Notes under the pieces: model-generated | What the model saw: only the letters and a program-made list of their open reading frames with translations | Databases searched by the model: none | Told to the model about the DNA's origin: nothing | Made by a program: the position numbers and the translations under genes | Part shown: piece after piece, positions 46,207-58,229 of the stretch | Position numbering within the stretch: the stretch's first letter is position 1 | Layout: each line of letters begins with the position of its first letter | NCBI RefSeq assembly: GCF_000003195.3 | Contig: NC_012873.2 | Coordinates: 8,641,894 to 8,705,893, forward strand | From: Sorghum bicolor | Taxonomy: Eukaryota > Streptophyta > Magnoliopsida > Poales > Poaceae | DNA length: 64,000 nt | Direction: 5' to 3'

Positions 46207-46620
46207 GCACTGAGAACATGAAATGTGTCGATCCAAGTCCTGCACATAGAAAAGCTATTAGAGGGTGAAAAGATTTAGAGACTGAATTGCATTATTTAAA
46301 TGATTTTTCAAATGATGATTTAGAGAATGAGCTTTAAGAAGTCTCTTGGAGATGCTCTAAGCTGACTAGTTAGAACCAACAAGAATCCAGTTGGTAACAC
46401 ACCAACATATATAGCTAGATAGAACTAATTGGAAAATATATCCAGTAGCAACAAGTTCCACCCAAAACTACTTTGAACCAATCAAAACCAAATGGGGAAC
46501 TAGACTATAGCATCAACTAGTTTCAAACATGCCTAATAGAACTAGCCATAACCAAGTTATAACCAAACAAAATACCAAAACCAATTTCAACAAACCCAAT
46601 TAATTAGAGGTGGTCAAATA
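46207..46620. other. Intergenic, nothing recognised
   Basis: Contains AGTCTCTTGGAGATGCTCTAAG near 46338, which resembles one end of a common grass MITE. Its partner end is not seen. Confidence 0.4.
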
Positions 46621-46622
46621 TA

Positions 46623-47010
46623 GTTTTTTTTTGAAACAGAAACGGCAGGAGAGCTGCCTATTGTATTAAAAAGGCGGTAGCTAAGAAAGGCACTATACAA
46701 ACATATACAACAGGGTGAAGCAAACAAAATTTAGAGCACCTTCACCAGATGTTGAGAATAATTAAGTGATCCCCTCTTCCCTACAACTAGGAATAAAGGA
46801 TTAACCTTCGCTATCCGCTTCTGGTCCACCTCCTCTAGCAGAACACTTCAATTATGCAACAAGGATAGCGCAAGATACATCACATCAGTTAGAGCTTTTG
46901 AAAACTTTTTCTCAATGGCCGTCTTGTTCCTAGAGGTCTAAAGCCCCCACAGGAAACCTGCAAAAAATATGCTACTTGCCCCGCAGTCAAGATTCAGAGA
47001 AGTCCTTTAA
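46623..47010 (-). mobile_element. Decayed LINE 3' end
   Basis: A T-run at 46623-46633 is a poly(A) tail on the minus strand. It is preceded by a LINE-style 3' UTR and a broken ORF reading RNKTAIEKKFSKALTDV. In-frame stops replace two expected tryptophan codons (one before TSRNK, one after LLHN). It is old, 5'-truncated and non-functional. Confidence 0.65.
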
Positions 47011-48800
47011 AGATTTCTGCCACGTAAGAAATAAAAAATACTTAAATAATCGATTTGAAATTAAAAAAGCAAACTCATGACTGGTTCAAACATGCATGCA
47101 AGTAAAAAAAACACAAGATGGACGCATCTAAAAACGGTCAGTAAATTAAAAGAGGGCATGAACGAGATATAACTGTACGGGTGAACTTTGACTAAATTTA
47201 TATAAAAAATATTAATATTAATGATAGAAAATAATTACTATTAGATTAGTTATAGAATATATTTTAAAAATATTTTTTAGAATAATAAATATGGTTAAAC
47301 ATGAGCTAGTTTGACCGATATCATAAAGCGAGAGCCACGAAAACAACATACAAATAATGAAGAGAAAAAGCTCCTGGAAAGAGAAAAAGCTCCTGGCTTG
47401 GATAGGTTCGGCAAATTTAGACTGCAGGAAACCATAACATTAGATGTTTCAGCAATGTTTGCCTCCTTTGTCTTTAGGTTTTGCATTATTATGCATGGAA
47501 CTCCTCTCACGATGACCTTATTAATTCATTATAACGCAAGTTGCATGTTTCTAGATGCTTCATATTGTTGTTTAACCCTATTATCTAGACATCGAGACAC
47601 ATTTACTTTGTATAAATTATATGTGTATTCTTTTCATGCGTACTGTATAAGCAGTTGTCGTCATGGCAGTTGACCATCTGGTGGGTCCCGTGTTGTGTAG
47701 GAAAAATACATATTTTTTATTTTTTTTCTTCAGGGTCTTTCTTTTGGGGCACTGCCGCTGCGCCTGCGATTGCGTTGCTTCGCTTACCAAGCAATGCTGG
47801 CCACAACTTTTTGCAACTTGGCCCTTATTTTGGGATGTACACACATGATTTGTTAGGTCATAGTTTCCATCTGAAAGGCACTGAAAACAATATATAATCT
47901 TCGAATGGATATTATTTATACAATTTATTTTTACAAAGCTTATTACTTGTCAAAGGGAGAGGACCTGCAAAGCTAGATTTGGATTCGCAGTACCTTTTTT
48001 ATTATTTTTTAGGTCTTGTCTTTGCTATGTGTGCACATATATGAGGATAGTCAACACATTTGAAAAATCAGTAGGTGACCACACCAGAAGGGCACACAAT
48101 ATTAGTAGTGGCATTATTCCCCTATAATTACGAAAGCAATGATACCATGCAATGGAAACTCTTTTTATTCTTATGAAAAAAGATCTAAATAAAGATTAAG
48201 TTATGCTATGATATGTCTATAACAAGTTTGTCCAATATTAACATATGTAGGTGCTTCCACTCAATTGAAAATTAAGTATATGTTGTTGTAGAATTCATGT
48301 CAGTTAAGCCTTTTTAACTTTGGTTAATAATATATAAAGAACTGCATAATTTGCAGTATATGATAGATGTTACTAGTTTCACCATGAATAGTAGTTTTGA
48401 AAATATTTAACTACCTTTTGTTTGTAGTCAAAGTACCCACCCGACTCACCGAGCTGATATTTTGACCTATTTGGTAGAGCTCTTCCAGTTTTAGATTCTC
48501 TGTGAAAAGTGATTCTTTGAGAGAAGTAATTATCTTGGATTATCTAAGATAAACTATAGGTGAAAGGTGATTTTGTGCGACAACAAGTGAATCAAGAGAA
48601 ACTACTTTTTTCTAGCTCCCTTGTGAATCATGTAAGCACCGGTGATGAATCAAATATTTGGCATTCATGGCTCCCCTGTATTAATTTTTGGTTGTATGCC
48701 GCATTTAGCTAGTATGAGTATAATCCCCAAAATTTAATTTGGTCAAAGCTTCTAAATGACATTTGTGTGTGCAATCCTCACAAGGCTGCCGAGGCAAGGG
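47011..48800. other. Intergenic, nothing recognised
   Basis: AT-rich sequence with short ORFs lacking any family character. Repeated ATATTTTTTA-type runs only. Confidence 0.4.
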
Positions 48801-48913
48801 ACCTAATCTTGAGCAACGGGCCGACCCGGCACGGCACGGCCCGTTTGGGCACGAGCCCGTATGGCACGCGTGCCGCCGTGCCGTGCCGAAACAGGCTATC
48901 GTGCCTAGATGAG
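48801..48913 (-). mobile_element. Distal 3' subterminal part of the hAT element
   Basis: GC-rich repeats of GGCACGGCCCG and CGTGCCG type match those at 61190-61290 across the retrotransposon. Such repeats are usual near hAT ends. The precise terminus lies somewhere in about 48790-48820 and cannot be fixed without the other end. Confidence 0.5.
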
Positions 48914-51868
48914 TGTAACACCCAAAATTTGACTCTTTTCAAAATAGATGAATTTGGCTTTGCTAAATAATTTTTGTGAGCATTTTCAATATAGGAAAAT
49001 AAATAAATTTGGAGAAAATAAAATTAAATATAAGTTAGGTCAATACTTTGTTGCATACATGCTGGTGCATCTATTTATGTGATGAGTGGATTTGAAGAAA
49101 GGATGTTGGATTCAAAAACTCATTTGGAAAAGAGTTGAAAATTTGGTTGGAAAATAAAAATGAAAAGTTTTTCTCTCCTCCTCTCCCCTTCTCTCGGCCA
49201 TTTTGGCCCAACACCCCCGCGCGCGCCATTTCCTTCCTGGGCCGCGGCCCAGCCGCCTCCCCCTCCCCCTTCCCTCTCTCTCTCACCCGCTGACAGGCCG
49301 GGCCCGCCTGTCAGCTCCTTCTTCTCCCAACCGACGCCCCGCTCCTTCCTCTCGGTTGGAACCGCCCCGGACCGAAGCCCCCGCGCCCACGATCCCCTTT
49401 TCCCCCCCGCGCTTCGGTCATTTGAAGAGCCCCGCGTGCGAGCCGCCTCTCTTCTCCTCATTTTCCCCTCTCTCCCCGGCTCTGCTCTCGTCCTGAGCGC
49501 GCAAGAACTCGCCAAAAATTCCAGTGAACCGCCGCCGCGACCTCCGCGCGAAGTCCGCCGTCCGAGCCATTTTCGCCCTCCTTCTTCGCGTCGGTGAGCG
49601 CGCCTCGTCCTCCTCTACCTTTTCGGTTTTCTTCCGAGCGTAGCGGTGCTCTCTAGGGCCGATTTCCGCGAGCTCCGGCGAGCTCCATGGCCGCCGGCCA
49701 TGGAGCGGGCCGCGCGGGCTCTCCCCGGCCACGCCAAGGCCGGGATTGAGTTCCCCTTGCCCTCCTCTCTCTCCCGGTAGTTTCGGTTCGCAAAACCACG
49801 CCCCGTAGCGCCCTGTCGGATTTCTCCGGCGACCTCCTCGCCGCGGCAATGGCGGCGCCGCCGCCGTCCCCTCCCCCTCCGGCGGCCGGCCCCCTTCTCT
49901 TCCCTTCCCCCTCCCAGGATCTAATCCTGGCCGTCCATTTCAAATCGGACGGCCAGAGACGCCCGATACCCCTTCGGGGGAGAATTTGCTTAAAGAGCCC
50001 CTCCCAGACTTCCAAATTCGGCCGCAGTCCTTAGCGCCTTCGAGCGAAATACGTTTTGCCTTTTAGAAAGCGTAAATCCCATCGGTTAGGTCAAATTACG
50101 TTCTCAGAAAACTACAGAATTGCCACTGAACTTGTTTTGGCCGTAGAATATTTGTTATAGCTCCGATTTGACCCGTTCAAATTGCGTTAGATTCGTAATT
50201 AAATTCTCTACATGATAGTACCACTGTCTCTGTATTTTGCCACTTTTTATTTTCAGGGTTAGGTTTAATTAATTAATTGCCTATAGGAAATCGCCGAAAA
50301 GTCGTAACTTGGTCGTTTTAGCTCTGAATTTCGTGATCTTCGTATCTATGTGATCGTAGCGAATCGTAGGTTCTGTTTTTAAGTATTTTATTTCATTTTT
50401 GATCTGTTGGTGTACTGTTCTAATTAAATGATTGTTTGCGTGTATGAATGAACCTGGATGCGTGTTGTTGTGTGGTACCGATCGAGCGCAGACGGTGACG
50501 TGTCCGCGGGTGATCCATTTTACTACGAGGAGCAGCAGGACCAGCACCAGTTCCCCTTCACTGAAGGCAAGTATAACATGGGTTTCCCTTGTACACCTAT
50601 TCACTTAATTAATTACGCATCTGCATGTGTCTAATTTGGTAACCCTAAGGACATCCTAGCTACCTGACTATATATTTATGACACCTATGGGTAGAATGCA
50701 TGTGGGTAGCTTTGCTAGTGCTTTAATTAATTGAGAATTTATTATCACTCTGACTTTAATGAATATGATGATAAATGTGGGGAAAAAGGGCTATGGTGCA
50801 ATTGACTTCGGTCGGGTTGACCTAGACCCTCCGTAAGGACTTCTCTGTAAGCGACAATCCGGGACTTACAGTGCAACCGTGATGGTTATATGGCTCTAAC
50901 TTTAGCTCAGTAATAGGGTCTCATCTAGCTGATTAGAGGTTACCCGAAAGGGCGCAAGAGGGGCTTGCCACTTTGGGTATAGAACTGCTTCTGTTCCTAT
51001 GTGTATAGCCGTGATGGAAATGTGCCATAGGAAAGGGGGGTTCTCTATATCTGCCTGCCGAGGAAACCTCGCGGCCCTAACTGGTTAGGCGTGGCCTATG
51101 GAAGGCTTCATAGTGTTCCCTGCCCGCTCACCTTGGTAGTGTTAGTGGGTCTTGCAAACCCCGGGCATATGGGTAACATGACTTACGGGAAAAGTGCACA
51201 CCTCTGCGCAGAGTTTGATCAAACTGGTATACTAGCCGTGCTCTCGGACATGAGCGGCTTTGGACCCTTACGGAATAGTTGGGTGTGGATGGTTATGAGA
51301 AATAACTTATGAAAATCTGACGCCTTAATCGTGATGATTAATGTGGTTTAACCGTGATGGTGATGACGTTAGCCGTGAAGGTTAACGGTGTTATTATCAT
51401 GTGCTCATTTGGGCTAATCGGGAGCTTAAGCATAATTGAAGATTAAATAGGATTAAAACATTGACCAATTAAAATGCTAACTGCAGTAGCCAGTGTCTGA
51501 CCTTTTTTGAGCCGCATAAAATCCTATATTATGCTTGCGGAGTACGAGATGTACTCACGCTTGTCTTTATCTTTCTTTTTGGACAAAATCCCGGATGGGT
51601 AGCAGATGACAGCTTCTACGAGGAATTTCCTGAGGACTTCTAGGTTGGCGATCCCCCAGTCGGTCGTCCCTGTGTTGGAGTTATCTTTCGTAGCTAGTAT
51701 GAGTTTATTTTCCGTTTGTCGCAGACTTTGATATATTTGTGTTGTAATAACGTTTTGTAAGACACTTGTTATGATACATTTGTAATTTGTCGACTTGTGT
51801 GCGCGACTATTCCTGGGGCGCACATGAGATTATTGTACTCAAATTTATCCTTAAATTTGGGTGTGACA
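48914..51868 (+). repeat. 5' LTR
   Basis: Starts TGTAACACCC and ends GGGTGTGACA. The middle (about 49150-50030) is very GC-rich and produces many spurious ORFs. Differences from the 3' LTR: 49217 C/G, 49401 T/C, 50081 A/G and 51777 C/T (5'/3'). Confidence 0.96.
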
Positions 51869-51871
51869 AAT

Positions 51872-51883
51872 TGGTATCAAAGC
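51872..51883 (+). promoter_or_regulatory. Primer-binding site, initiator tRNA-Met type
   Basis: TGGTATCAAAGC begins 3 nt after the 5' LTR. It matches the usual plant TGGTATCAGAGC with one change and would prime minus-strand DNA synthesis. Confidence 0.85.
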
Positions 51884-52062
51884 AAGGCTGACTGTAGGAC
51901 GCAAACCTAGGTAGAAACAGTCGATTTTAGGTTCTTATTTTCACTTTATTTATTTCACTGCTCACTTTACTTTCTTGTTATTTTATTAAAAGTTTATATT
52001 CTTACTCACTGTTCTACTTATGTAAACATATTGATTCTAATTCTTAAAAACAAAATTTATAG

Positions 52063-53034
52063 ATGCCTCGTCGCAGCGCAGCCGCGTACCGTGCCCTCTT
52101 CGTCGCCGCCCGTGCTCCGGCAGTTGCACCAGCACCAGCTCCAGTACCTGCACCTGCACCAGTACCAGCACCCGTACCTGAGCCCGAGGTCGTCGCCTCT
52201 GGTGGCGGCGAGGAGGAGGAGCCAATGGACACGGGGTCCCCTACGCCTACGCCTTCAGCTCCTACACCAGTGGCGGTACCGATCCCGCAGGCTGCCGCTC
52301 CAGTTCCACCTGCGCCTGCACCACCTGCACCACCTGCACCACCTGCACCACCTGCACCTGCACCACCTGCGCCTGCACCCCACGCGTCGACGGGTTCAGC
52401 ACCGACGCCTCAGTACCCTCAGGTTGTTCCGGAGATGGGATGGACCTCCAGGAACAAGTTCATGGAGGCGGACGAGGACGCTCACTACCACACTCTGCTC
52501 ACGGGTGTGTTGGCGAGCTATTACCCGGAGTTTGCGGCCACCGTCCGCTACCTTTGCTCGGAGCACAAGCACCCGTTGGAGAACACCTACTGGAAGGCCG
52601 AGGTGATCATCACAGCTCGGAACAATGTCGACAGCTCGGACGAGGTGGAGTCCATCCACGAGAGCAGGGTTAGACGTGCTTCCGCCTACGAGAGCATGGA
52701 GGATGCAGCTCAGGCCGCGTACTTTCACTACCATGGCCGCCGTTTTGAGGCCATGCAGGAGGACAGGTACCGGTTCCTTCCCCGCAACGACCCAGATGGC
52801 AAGACATGGCATGTTCTGGCACCTCCTGCCGGCGACCCTACCCTGGATACGACTGTGAGACACGTCAGTGCCATTCAGGAGATGAATGGGGCACTGAGAC
52901 AGGAGCTGCGTGTTGCGCAGCAGGCGGGGAAGCGCCTCCAGCGTCAGGTGGATGAGCTGCGTGGTCAGCTTGGACAGCCACCCATCTACAAGAAGAAGCC
53001 CCGCAAGTTCGTTCTCCAGGATAGAGCTCCTTAG
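52063..53034 (+). CDS. Extra ORF upstream of gag (orf0-like)
   Basis: 323 residues. Residues about 18-125 are a low-complexity Pro/Ala run with PAPAPVPAP repeats. The rest is ordered-looking, with GWTSRNKFMEADEDAHYH, a conserved-seeming YHYHGRR-like segment, and a C-terminal amphipathic stretch (about 270-305) likely to form a coiled coil. I cannot assign a function. Extra ORFs in this place are known from rice RIRE3/RIRE8-type elements (recollection). A 680-nt gap separates it from gag-pol, whose ATG directly follows GCAG. A spliced gag-pol mRNA skipping this ORF is thus possible. Confidence 0.75.
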   Translation: MPRRSAAAYRALFVAARAPAVAPAPAPVPAPAPVPAPVPEPEVVASGGGEEEEPMDTGSPTPTPSAPTPVAVPIPQAAAPVPPAPAPPAPPAPPAPPAPAPPAPAPHASTGSAPTPQYPQVVPEMGWTSRNKFMEADEDAHYHTLLTGVLASYYPEFAATVRYLCSEHKHPLENTYWKAEVIITARNNVDSSDEVESIHESRVRRASAYESMEDAAQAAYFHYHGRRFEAMQEDRYRFLPRNDPDGKTWHVLAPPAGDPTLDTTVRHVSAIQEMNGALRQELRVAQQAGKRLQRQVDELRGQLGQPPIYKKKPRKFVLQDRAP

Positions 53035-53714
53035 ATTTCCCAGTACTTTCTAGATTGACGCTAGCACGAGTATTTCAGTAATGTGTGGCATGTGAACTTT
53101 AGTGAGTTGCTGTCTGTGTTGATGAACATTTATGATTTGGAGTTTTGTTTGATTGTGGAAACATGTGGGCCTGGCCGCATGTTTCTAAACCTTAATCTTA
53201 GAAGTAATGTTGTTTAATTTCGAGGTTGGGTTACTTTATTTTGTCTCAGTCATGCTGTTTCTGGAGTAGTCTGTGATGTTTATTCAGTATCTCATTATCG
53301 GTTCAGTCAAAAATTACGAAATTTTTATGGTGAAAACTAGACTGCTATATCTTTCATCTCCAACTGGAATCACCTCATTATCTATTCGGATCTGTGAGAT
53401 ATGTCCATTTTAATCTGCTGTACCTGCGCAGACTGAGAACCAGAGCAGAACCTGATAAATCATAATTTTGATTATGTTACTGTTGGAATCAGTAAATGTG
53501 GTCTGAACAAAGTTTGTAGAGAATTTCTTAACCTTTCCAACGATGTATACCATATTCCTTTTTGGACCTGTAGGTTCTGAGATAAGCACGGATTACTGAC
53601 CTGCTGAGTTTGAAAATTGTCCAGAAAACTGCTAGACTTGTTTTTATTCATTATAAGCGATGAATAATTATTTTTGGAAGATCACTAAAAGCCCTGAATC
53701 TTTGTTGGAAGCAG

Positions 53715-56700
53715 ATGGACGCCGAAGGAGCAGCCGCTGGTCGTGGACGTGGCCGTGGCCGTGGTCGTGGCCGTGGACGTGGTGTACCTGAGAATCCACC
53801 ACCACCACCGCCGCCGATGACTATTGAGCAGCTTATGGGTATGCAAGCTAATTTGATGCAAGCCATGATGAACCGTATGAACAATGAACCAGTAGCAGCA
53901 CCACCGCCGGTTCAAGTCCGTGACAAGCGAGGGGAGTTCTTGAAAGGACGCCCTCCGGTGTTCACCCATGCCTCTGATCCACTGGAGGCAGACGACTGGT
54001 TAAAAGCAGTCGAGAAGCAGCTGAACATTGCCCAATGCAGCGACCTGGAGAAAGTGCTGTACGCATCAGGTCAGCTGCAAGGACCTGCACAGGAGTGGTG
54101 GGAGTCCTATCAATATGGACGCCCGAACAATGCTCCGCCAGTCACCTGGAAGGAGTTTACGGAAGGGTTCAGGTCCCATCATATTCCAGAGGGCCTGATA
54201 GAACTAAAAGCAGAAGAGTTTCGGTCTCTCAAGCAGGGATCGATGTCAGTCAGTGAGTATCGTGACAAGTTTGCACAACTGTCACGATATGCTCCATATG
54301 AGGTGGCCAGGGACTCTGACAAGCAGCGTCTCTTCCTGAAGGGTCTGTATGATGGACTGCAGCTGCAGCTGATGAGCAACACCTACCCTTGTTTCCAAGA
54401 ATTGGTGAACCGCGCTATTGTCATCGACAACAAGCGCAAGGAGATGGATGCAAAGAAGAGAAAGCTCCAGGGGCAGCCGTTGGGCAGCAACACTCGCCCA
54501 CGTGCGTACCCTCAGCAGGGATTCCCTCAGCGCAGTCAAGGATCACAGAATCAGTGGAACCGTGGTCAGTTTCCTCAGCGTCCCCAGTACTACCAGCAGC
54601 ACAATCACCAAAATCAGCAACGCCCCCAGCATCAGGTCAGCAATCAGGCACCACGCCAAGGAGTGCCCAATAATGCTCCTGGCAAGAGTGCAGCACCCAG
54701 CGGCAATCCCAATGCCTGTTACCGCTGCGGAGAGGTGGGACACTATGCCTACCAGTGCCCCAAGAAGCAGAATCCACCATCCCAGCAAAATCAGAACAAC
54801 AATCAGAGGCCTGCTCGACCTCCGTTCTCTGGGAAAGTGAACCATGTGTCCACTGACACAGCTCAGGAAGCACCTGAGGTTATGATGGGTACGTTCAACA
54901 TCAACTCCATCCCCGCTACAGTACTGTTTGATTCTGGTGCTTCACATTCTTTTATCTCCCAAGCTTTTGTTAGAGTGCATAGCATCCCACTTTGTGCACT
55001 GAAAAATTCCATGCTAGTAAATTCACCGGGAGGCACCATGCCAGCTAATTACTGGAGCCCCTCCACTAGTATATCTCTAAGGGGGGTAGATTTCAAGGTG
55101 AAACCTATTGTGCTAAGAACCATGGGAATTGACCTCATACTTGGTATGGATTGGATGAAGCAGCATGGGGCAGTAATACAGTGTCAAGAGAGGGCTGTGG
55201 TGGTGACATCCCCAGGTGGGGATAGAATAAGTGTGGATGTGGCAGTGCAACCTCAGCCGACTGCTACAGTGAATCAGTTGAGTGGTGGTAATCAAGAAGA
55301 CCAGGTGGTGGACGAGTTCCCCGATGTTTTCCCGGATGAGTTGCCAGGTATGCCACCAGACCGAGACATTGAATTTCTTATTGAGCTTTTACCTGGAACT
55401 GCACCCATAGCAAAAAGACCATATAGAATGGGGGTAAATGAATTAGAGGAACTTAAGAAACAGCTTAAGGAATTGCAAGAAAAAGGGTTTATTCGTCCTA
55501 GTTCTTCACCATGGGGTGCACCAGTAATCTTTGTTGATAAGAAAGATGGCACTAGGAGGATGTGTGTGGATTATCGGTCATTAAATGAAGTCACTATTAA
55601 AAACAAGTACCCATTGCCTAGAATAGATGACTTATTTGACCAACTGAAGGGAGCATGTGTATTCTCCAAAATTGACCTTCGATCTGGCTATCACCAGTTG
55701 AAAATCCGTGCAACTGACATACCTAAGACAGCTTTTACCACAAGGTATGGCTTGTATGAGTATACAGTCATGTCATTTGGGCTGACCAATGCGCCTGCAT
55801 ACTTCATGTATATGATGAACAAGGTGTTCATGGAGTATTTGGATAAGTTCGTGGTAGTATTCATTGATGATATATTAATCTTCTCCAAAACCAAAGAAGA
55901 ACATGCTGAACACTTGAGGCTGGTCTTGCAAAAGCTTAGAGAGAATAAATTGTATGCCAAGAAAAGCAAGTGTGAGTTTTGGTTGGATGAGGTCTCATTT
56001 TTGGGACATGTGGTCTCTAACGGTGGAATAGCCGTAGACCCTAGTAAAGTGCAGGATGTGCTAAATTGGAAGCCTCCAACCAATGCTAGTGAGATCCGTA
56101 GCTTTTTGGGACTAGCTGGTTATTATAGGAGATTTATTGAAGGCTTCTCTAAGTTAGCAAAGCCCATGACAGCCCTACTAGAGAAGAGTGCCAAATTTAT
56201 TTGGTCAGATAAGTGTCAAGAAAATTTTGAGGAGCTAAAGAAAAGGTTGACCACAGCCCCTGTGTTGACCTTACCAGATCTGAGCAAAACCTTCTCTATT
56301 TATTGCGATGCATCTCGCCTAGGCCTTGGTTGTGTGCTTATGCAAGAAGGAAGAGTAGTGGCGTACGCATCCAGGCAGTTGAGAAAACATGAGCTGAACT
56401 ATCCTACTCATGATTTGGAGCTAGCTGCCGTGGTTCACGCTCTAAAGATTTGGAGGCATTATCTAATTGGACACAAGTGTGATATTTATACGGATCACAA
56501 AAGTTTGAAGTATATTTTCACACAGTCAGACCTGAACCTAAGGCAGCGCCGCTGGCTAGAATTAATAAAGGATTATGACCTGGAAGTGCATTACCATCCC
56601 GGGAAGGCAAACGTTGTTGCCGATGCACTTAGCCGAAAGAGTTATGCCAATGGGCTGCAATTGACCTTCATTCCCACAGAGTTGCTAGCTGAAATAGCGC

Positions 56701-58181
56701 ATCTCAATTTGGGTTTAGTGAACAACACTGTTGAATTGGAGTTAGAGCCCACCTTAGAGCAAGAAGTCCGCAAAGGTCAGTTGGAAGATGAGAAACTAAA
56801 AGAAATTTCAGAGAATGTAGTGCTTGGAAAAGCACCGGGTTTCAAGTTAGACGAAAATGGTACACTATGGTTTGGGAAGAGAATATGTGTGCCAGAAGTG
56901 AAATCCATCCGAGATGCAATCCTGCGTGAAGCACATGACTCAGCATATTCAATTCACCCCGGAAGCACCAAGATGTATCTAGATCTTAAAGAAAAATATT
57001 GGTGGTATGGATTAAAGAGAGATGTGGCAGAGTATGTAGCGTTATGTGATACTTGTCAGAGGGTGAAAGCCGAGCACCAAAGACCTGCAGGGTTGTTGCA
57101 GCCAATGCAAGTGCCCGAGTGGAAATGGGAAGAAGTAGGTATGGATTTCATCACTGGATTGCCCCGCACCCAGCGTGGGTATGATTCAATTTGGGTAATA
57201 GTGGATCGACTCACTAAAGTTGCTCACTTTTTGCCCGTTAAGACCAACTATGATGGTGCAAAGTTGGCAAAGTTATATATGGATAGAATCGTGAGTCTGC
57301 ACGGAGTTCCGAAGAAGATCGTGTCTGATCGGGGTACACAGTTCACATCTCAGTTTTGGCATAAAGTACATGAATCATTGGGAACAAAGTTGAACTTTAG
57401 TTCCGCGTATCATCCCCAAACTGATGGGCAGACTGAAAGAGTAAATCAGATTCTAGAAGACATGTTGAGAGCGTGTGCGTTACAGTATGGTACCAGTTGG
57501 GACACTAGTTTACCATATGCTGAATTTTCATATAATAATAGTTATCAGAAAAGTCTTGATATGGCACCGTTTGAAGCATTGTATGGGCGGAAATGTAGAA
57601 CACCTCTGTTTTGGAATCAGACTGGCGAGAGTCAAGTATTTGGACCTGATGTTCTCAGAGATGCAGAGGAAAAAGTGCGGAAAATACGGGACAATTTGAA
57701 AGTAGCCCAGTCTCGGCAAAAGAGTTATGCTGATACTAGAAGAAGAGATTTGGCATTCGAGATAGGCGACTATGTGTACTTGAAAGTGTCACCTATGAGA
57801 AGTGTCAGGAGATTTAATATGAAAGGAAAATTGGCACCAAGGTACGTTGGACCGTTCAGAATTCTTAGGAGACGTGGAGAAGTGGCATATCAGTTAGAGT
57901 TGCCTGCGAGTATGTCGGGTATTCACGATGTGTTCCATGTGTCGCAACTGAAGAAATGTTTGCGAGTGCCTGAGGAACAAATTCCATTGGAGGAATTCAC
58001 AGTTGAAGGAGACCTAACTTATGAGGAATATCCAATCAAGATCTTAGAAACAGCGGAAAGAATCACCCGGAGTCGGGTTATAAAGATGTGTAAAGTGCAG
58101 TGGCACCGATATAAAGAAGAAGAAGCCACTTGGGAAAGAGAAGATGAGCTGAGACAATCTTATCCGTATCTCTTTGAGTAA
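53715..58181 (+). CDS. Retrotransposon gag-pol polyprotein with chromodomain
   Basis: 1,488 residues in one frame, no stop. Order of domains: Arg-Gly-rich N-terminus; gag capsid-like region (about 70-250); CCHC zinc knuckle (C335, C338, H343, C348); protease with DSG at 406-408; reverse transcriptase (about 580-760) with FIDD, catalytic Asp718-719; RNase H with Asp865 and later acidic residues; integrase with HHCC zinc region (about 1080-1125) and catalytic triad D1144, D1205, E1241 (35 residues between the last two); GPF motif in YVGPF; and a C-terminal chromodomain (about 1435-1485). All catalytic residues looked for are present. Gag and pol are fused without frameshift, as usual in plant chromoviruses. 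The chromodomain is thought to steer integration to heterochromatin. The 5' LTR drives expression. Confidence 0.96.
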   Translation: MDAEGAAAGRGRGRGRGRGRGRGVPENPPPPPPPMTIEQLMGMQANLMQAMMNRMNNEPVAAPPPVQVRDKRGEFLKGRPPVFTHASDPLEADDWLKAVEKQLNIAQCSDLEKVLYASGQLQGPAQEWWESYQYGRPNNAPPVTWKEFTEGFRSHHIPEGLIELKAEEFRSLKQGSMSVSEYRDKFAQLSRYAPYEVARDSDKQRLFLKGLYDGLQLQLMSNTYPCFQELVNRAIVIDNKRKEMDAKKRKLQGQPLGSNTRPRAYPQQGFPQRSQGSQNQWNRGQFPQRPQYYQQHNHQNQQRPQHQVSNQAPRQGVPNNAPGKSAAPSGNPNACYRCGEVGHYAYQCPKKQNPPSQQNQNNNQRPARPPFSGKVNHVSTDTAQEAPEVMMGTFNINSIPATVLFDSGASHSFISQAFVRVHSIPLCALKNSMLVNSPGGTMPANYWSPSTSISLRGVDFKVKPIVLRTMGIDLILGMDWMKQHGAVIQCQERAVVVTSPGGDRISVDVAVQPQPTATVNQLSGGNQEDQVVDEFPDVFPDELPGMPPDRDIEFLIELLPGTAPIAKRPYRMGVNELEELKKQLKELQEKGFIRPSSSPWGAPVIFVDKKDGTRRMCVDYRSLNEVTIKNKYPLPRIDDLFDQLKGACVFSKIDLRSGYHQLKIRATDIPKTAFTTRYGLYEYTVMSFGLTNAPAYFMYMMNKVFMEYLDKFVVVFIDDILIFSKTKEEHAEHLRLVLQKLRENKLYAKKSKCEFWLDEVSFLGHVVSNGGIAVDPSKVQDVLNWKPPTNASEIRSFLGLAGYYRRFIEGFSKLAKPMTALLEKSAKFIWSDKCQENFEELKKRLTTAPVLTLPDLSKTFSIYCDASRLGLGCVLMQEGRVVAYASRQLRKHELNYPTHDLELAAVVHALKIWRHYLIGHKCDIYTDHKSLKYIFTQSDLNLRQRRWLELIKDYDLEVHYHPGKANVVADALSRKSYANGLQLTFIPTELLAEIAHLNLGLVNNTVELELEPTLEQEVRKGQLEDEKLKEISENVVLGKAPGFKLDENGTLWFGKRICVPEVKSIRDAILREAHDSAYSIHPGSTKMYLDLKEKYWWYGLKRDVAEYVALCDTCQRVKAEHQRPAGLLQPMQVPEWKWEEVGMDFITGLPRTQRGYDSIWVIVDRLTKVAHFLPVKTNYDGAKLAKLYMDRIVSLHGVPKKIVSDRGTQFTSQFWHKVHESLGTKLNFSSAYHPQTDGQTERVNQILEDMLRACALQYGTSWDTSLPYAEFSYNNSYQKSLDMAPFEALYGRKCRTPLFWNQTGESQVFGPDVLRDAEEKVRKIRDNLKVAQSRQKSYADTRRRDLAFEIGDYVYLKVSPMRSVRRFNMKGKLAPRYVGPFRILRRRGEVAYQLELPASMSGIHDVFHVSQLKKCLRVPEEQIPLEEFTVEGDLTYEEYPIKILETAERITRSRVIKMCKVQWHRYKEEEATWEREDELRQSYPYLFE

Positions 58182-58215
58182 GCACCACCTCAATCTCGAG
58201 GACGAGATTATTTTT

Positions 58216-58223
58216 AAGGGGGG
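58216..58223 (+). promoter_or_regulatory. Polypurine tract
   Basis: AAGGGGGG lies 6 nt before the 3' LTR and would prime plus-strand synthesis. Confidence 0.75.
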
Positions 58224-58229
58224 TAGAAT

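Noticed and set aside
49071..50034. ORFs of 61-145 residues repeated identically at 58.4-59.4 kb
   Set aside because: They lie in the GC-rich part of the two LTRs and have no domain.
52031..52606. 191-residue ORF overlapping the extra retrotransposon ORF
   Set aside because: An Arg/Leu/His-rich shadow of the Pro/Ala repeat in another frame.
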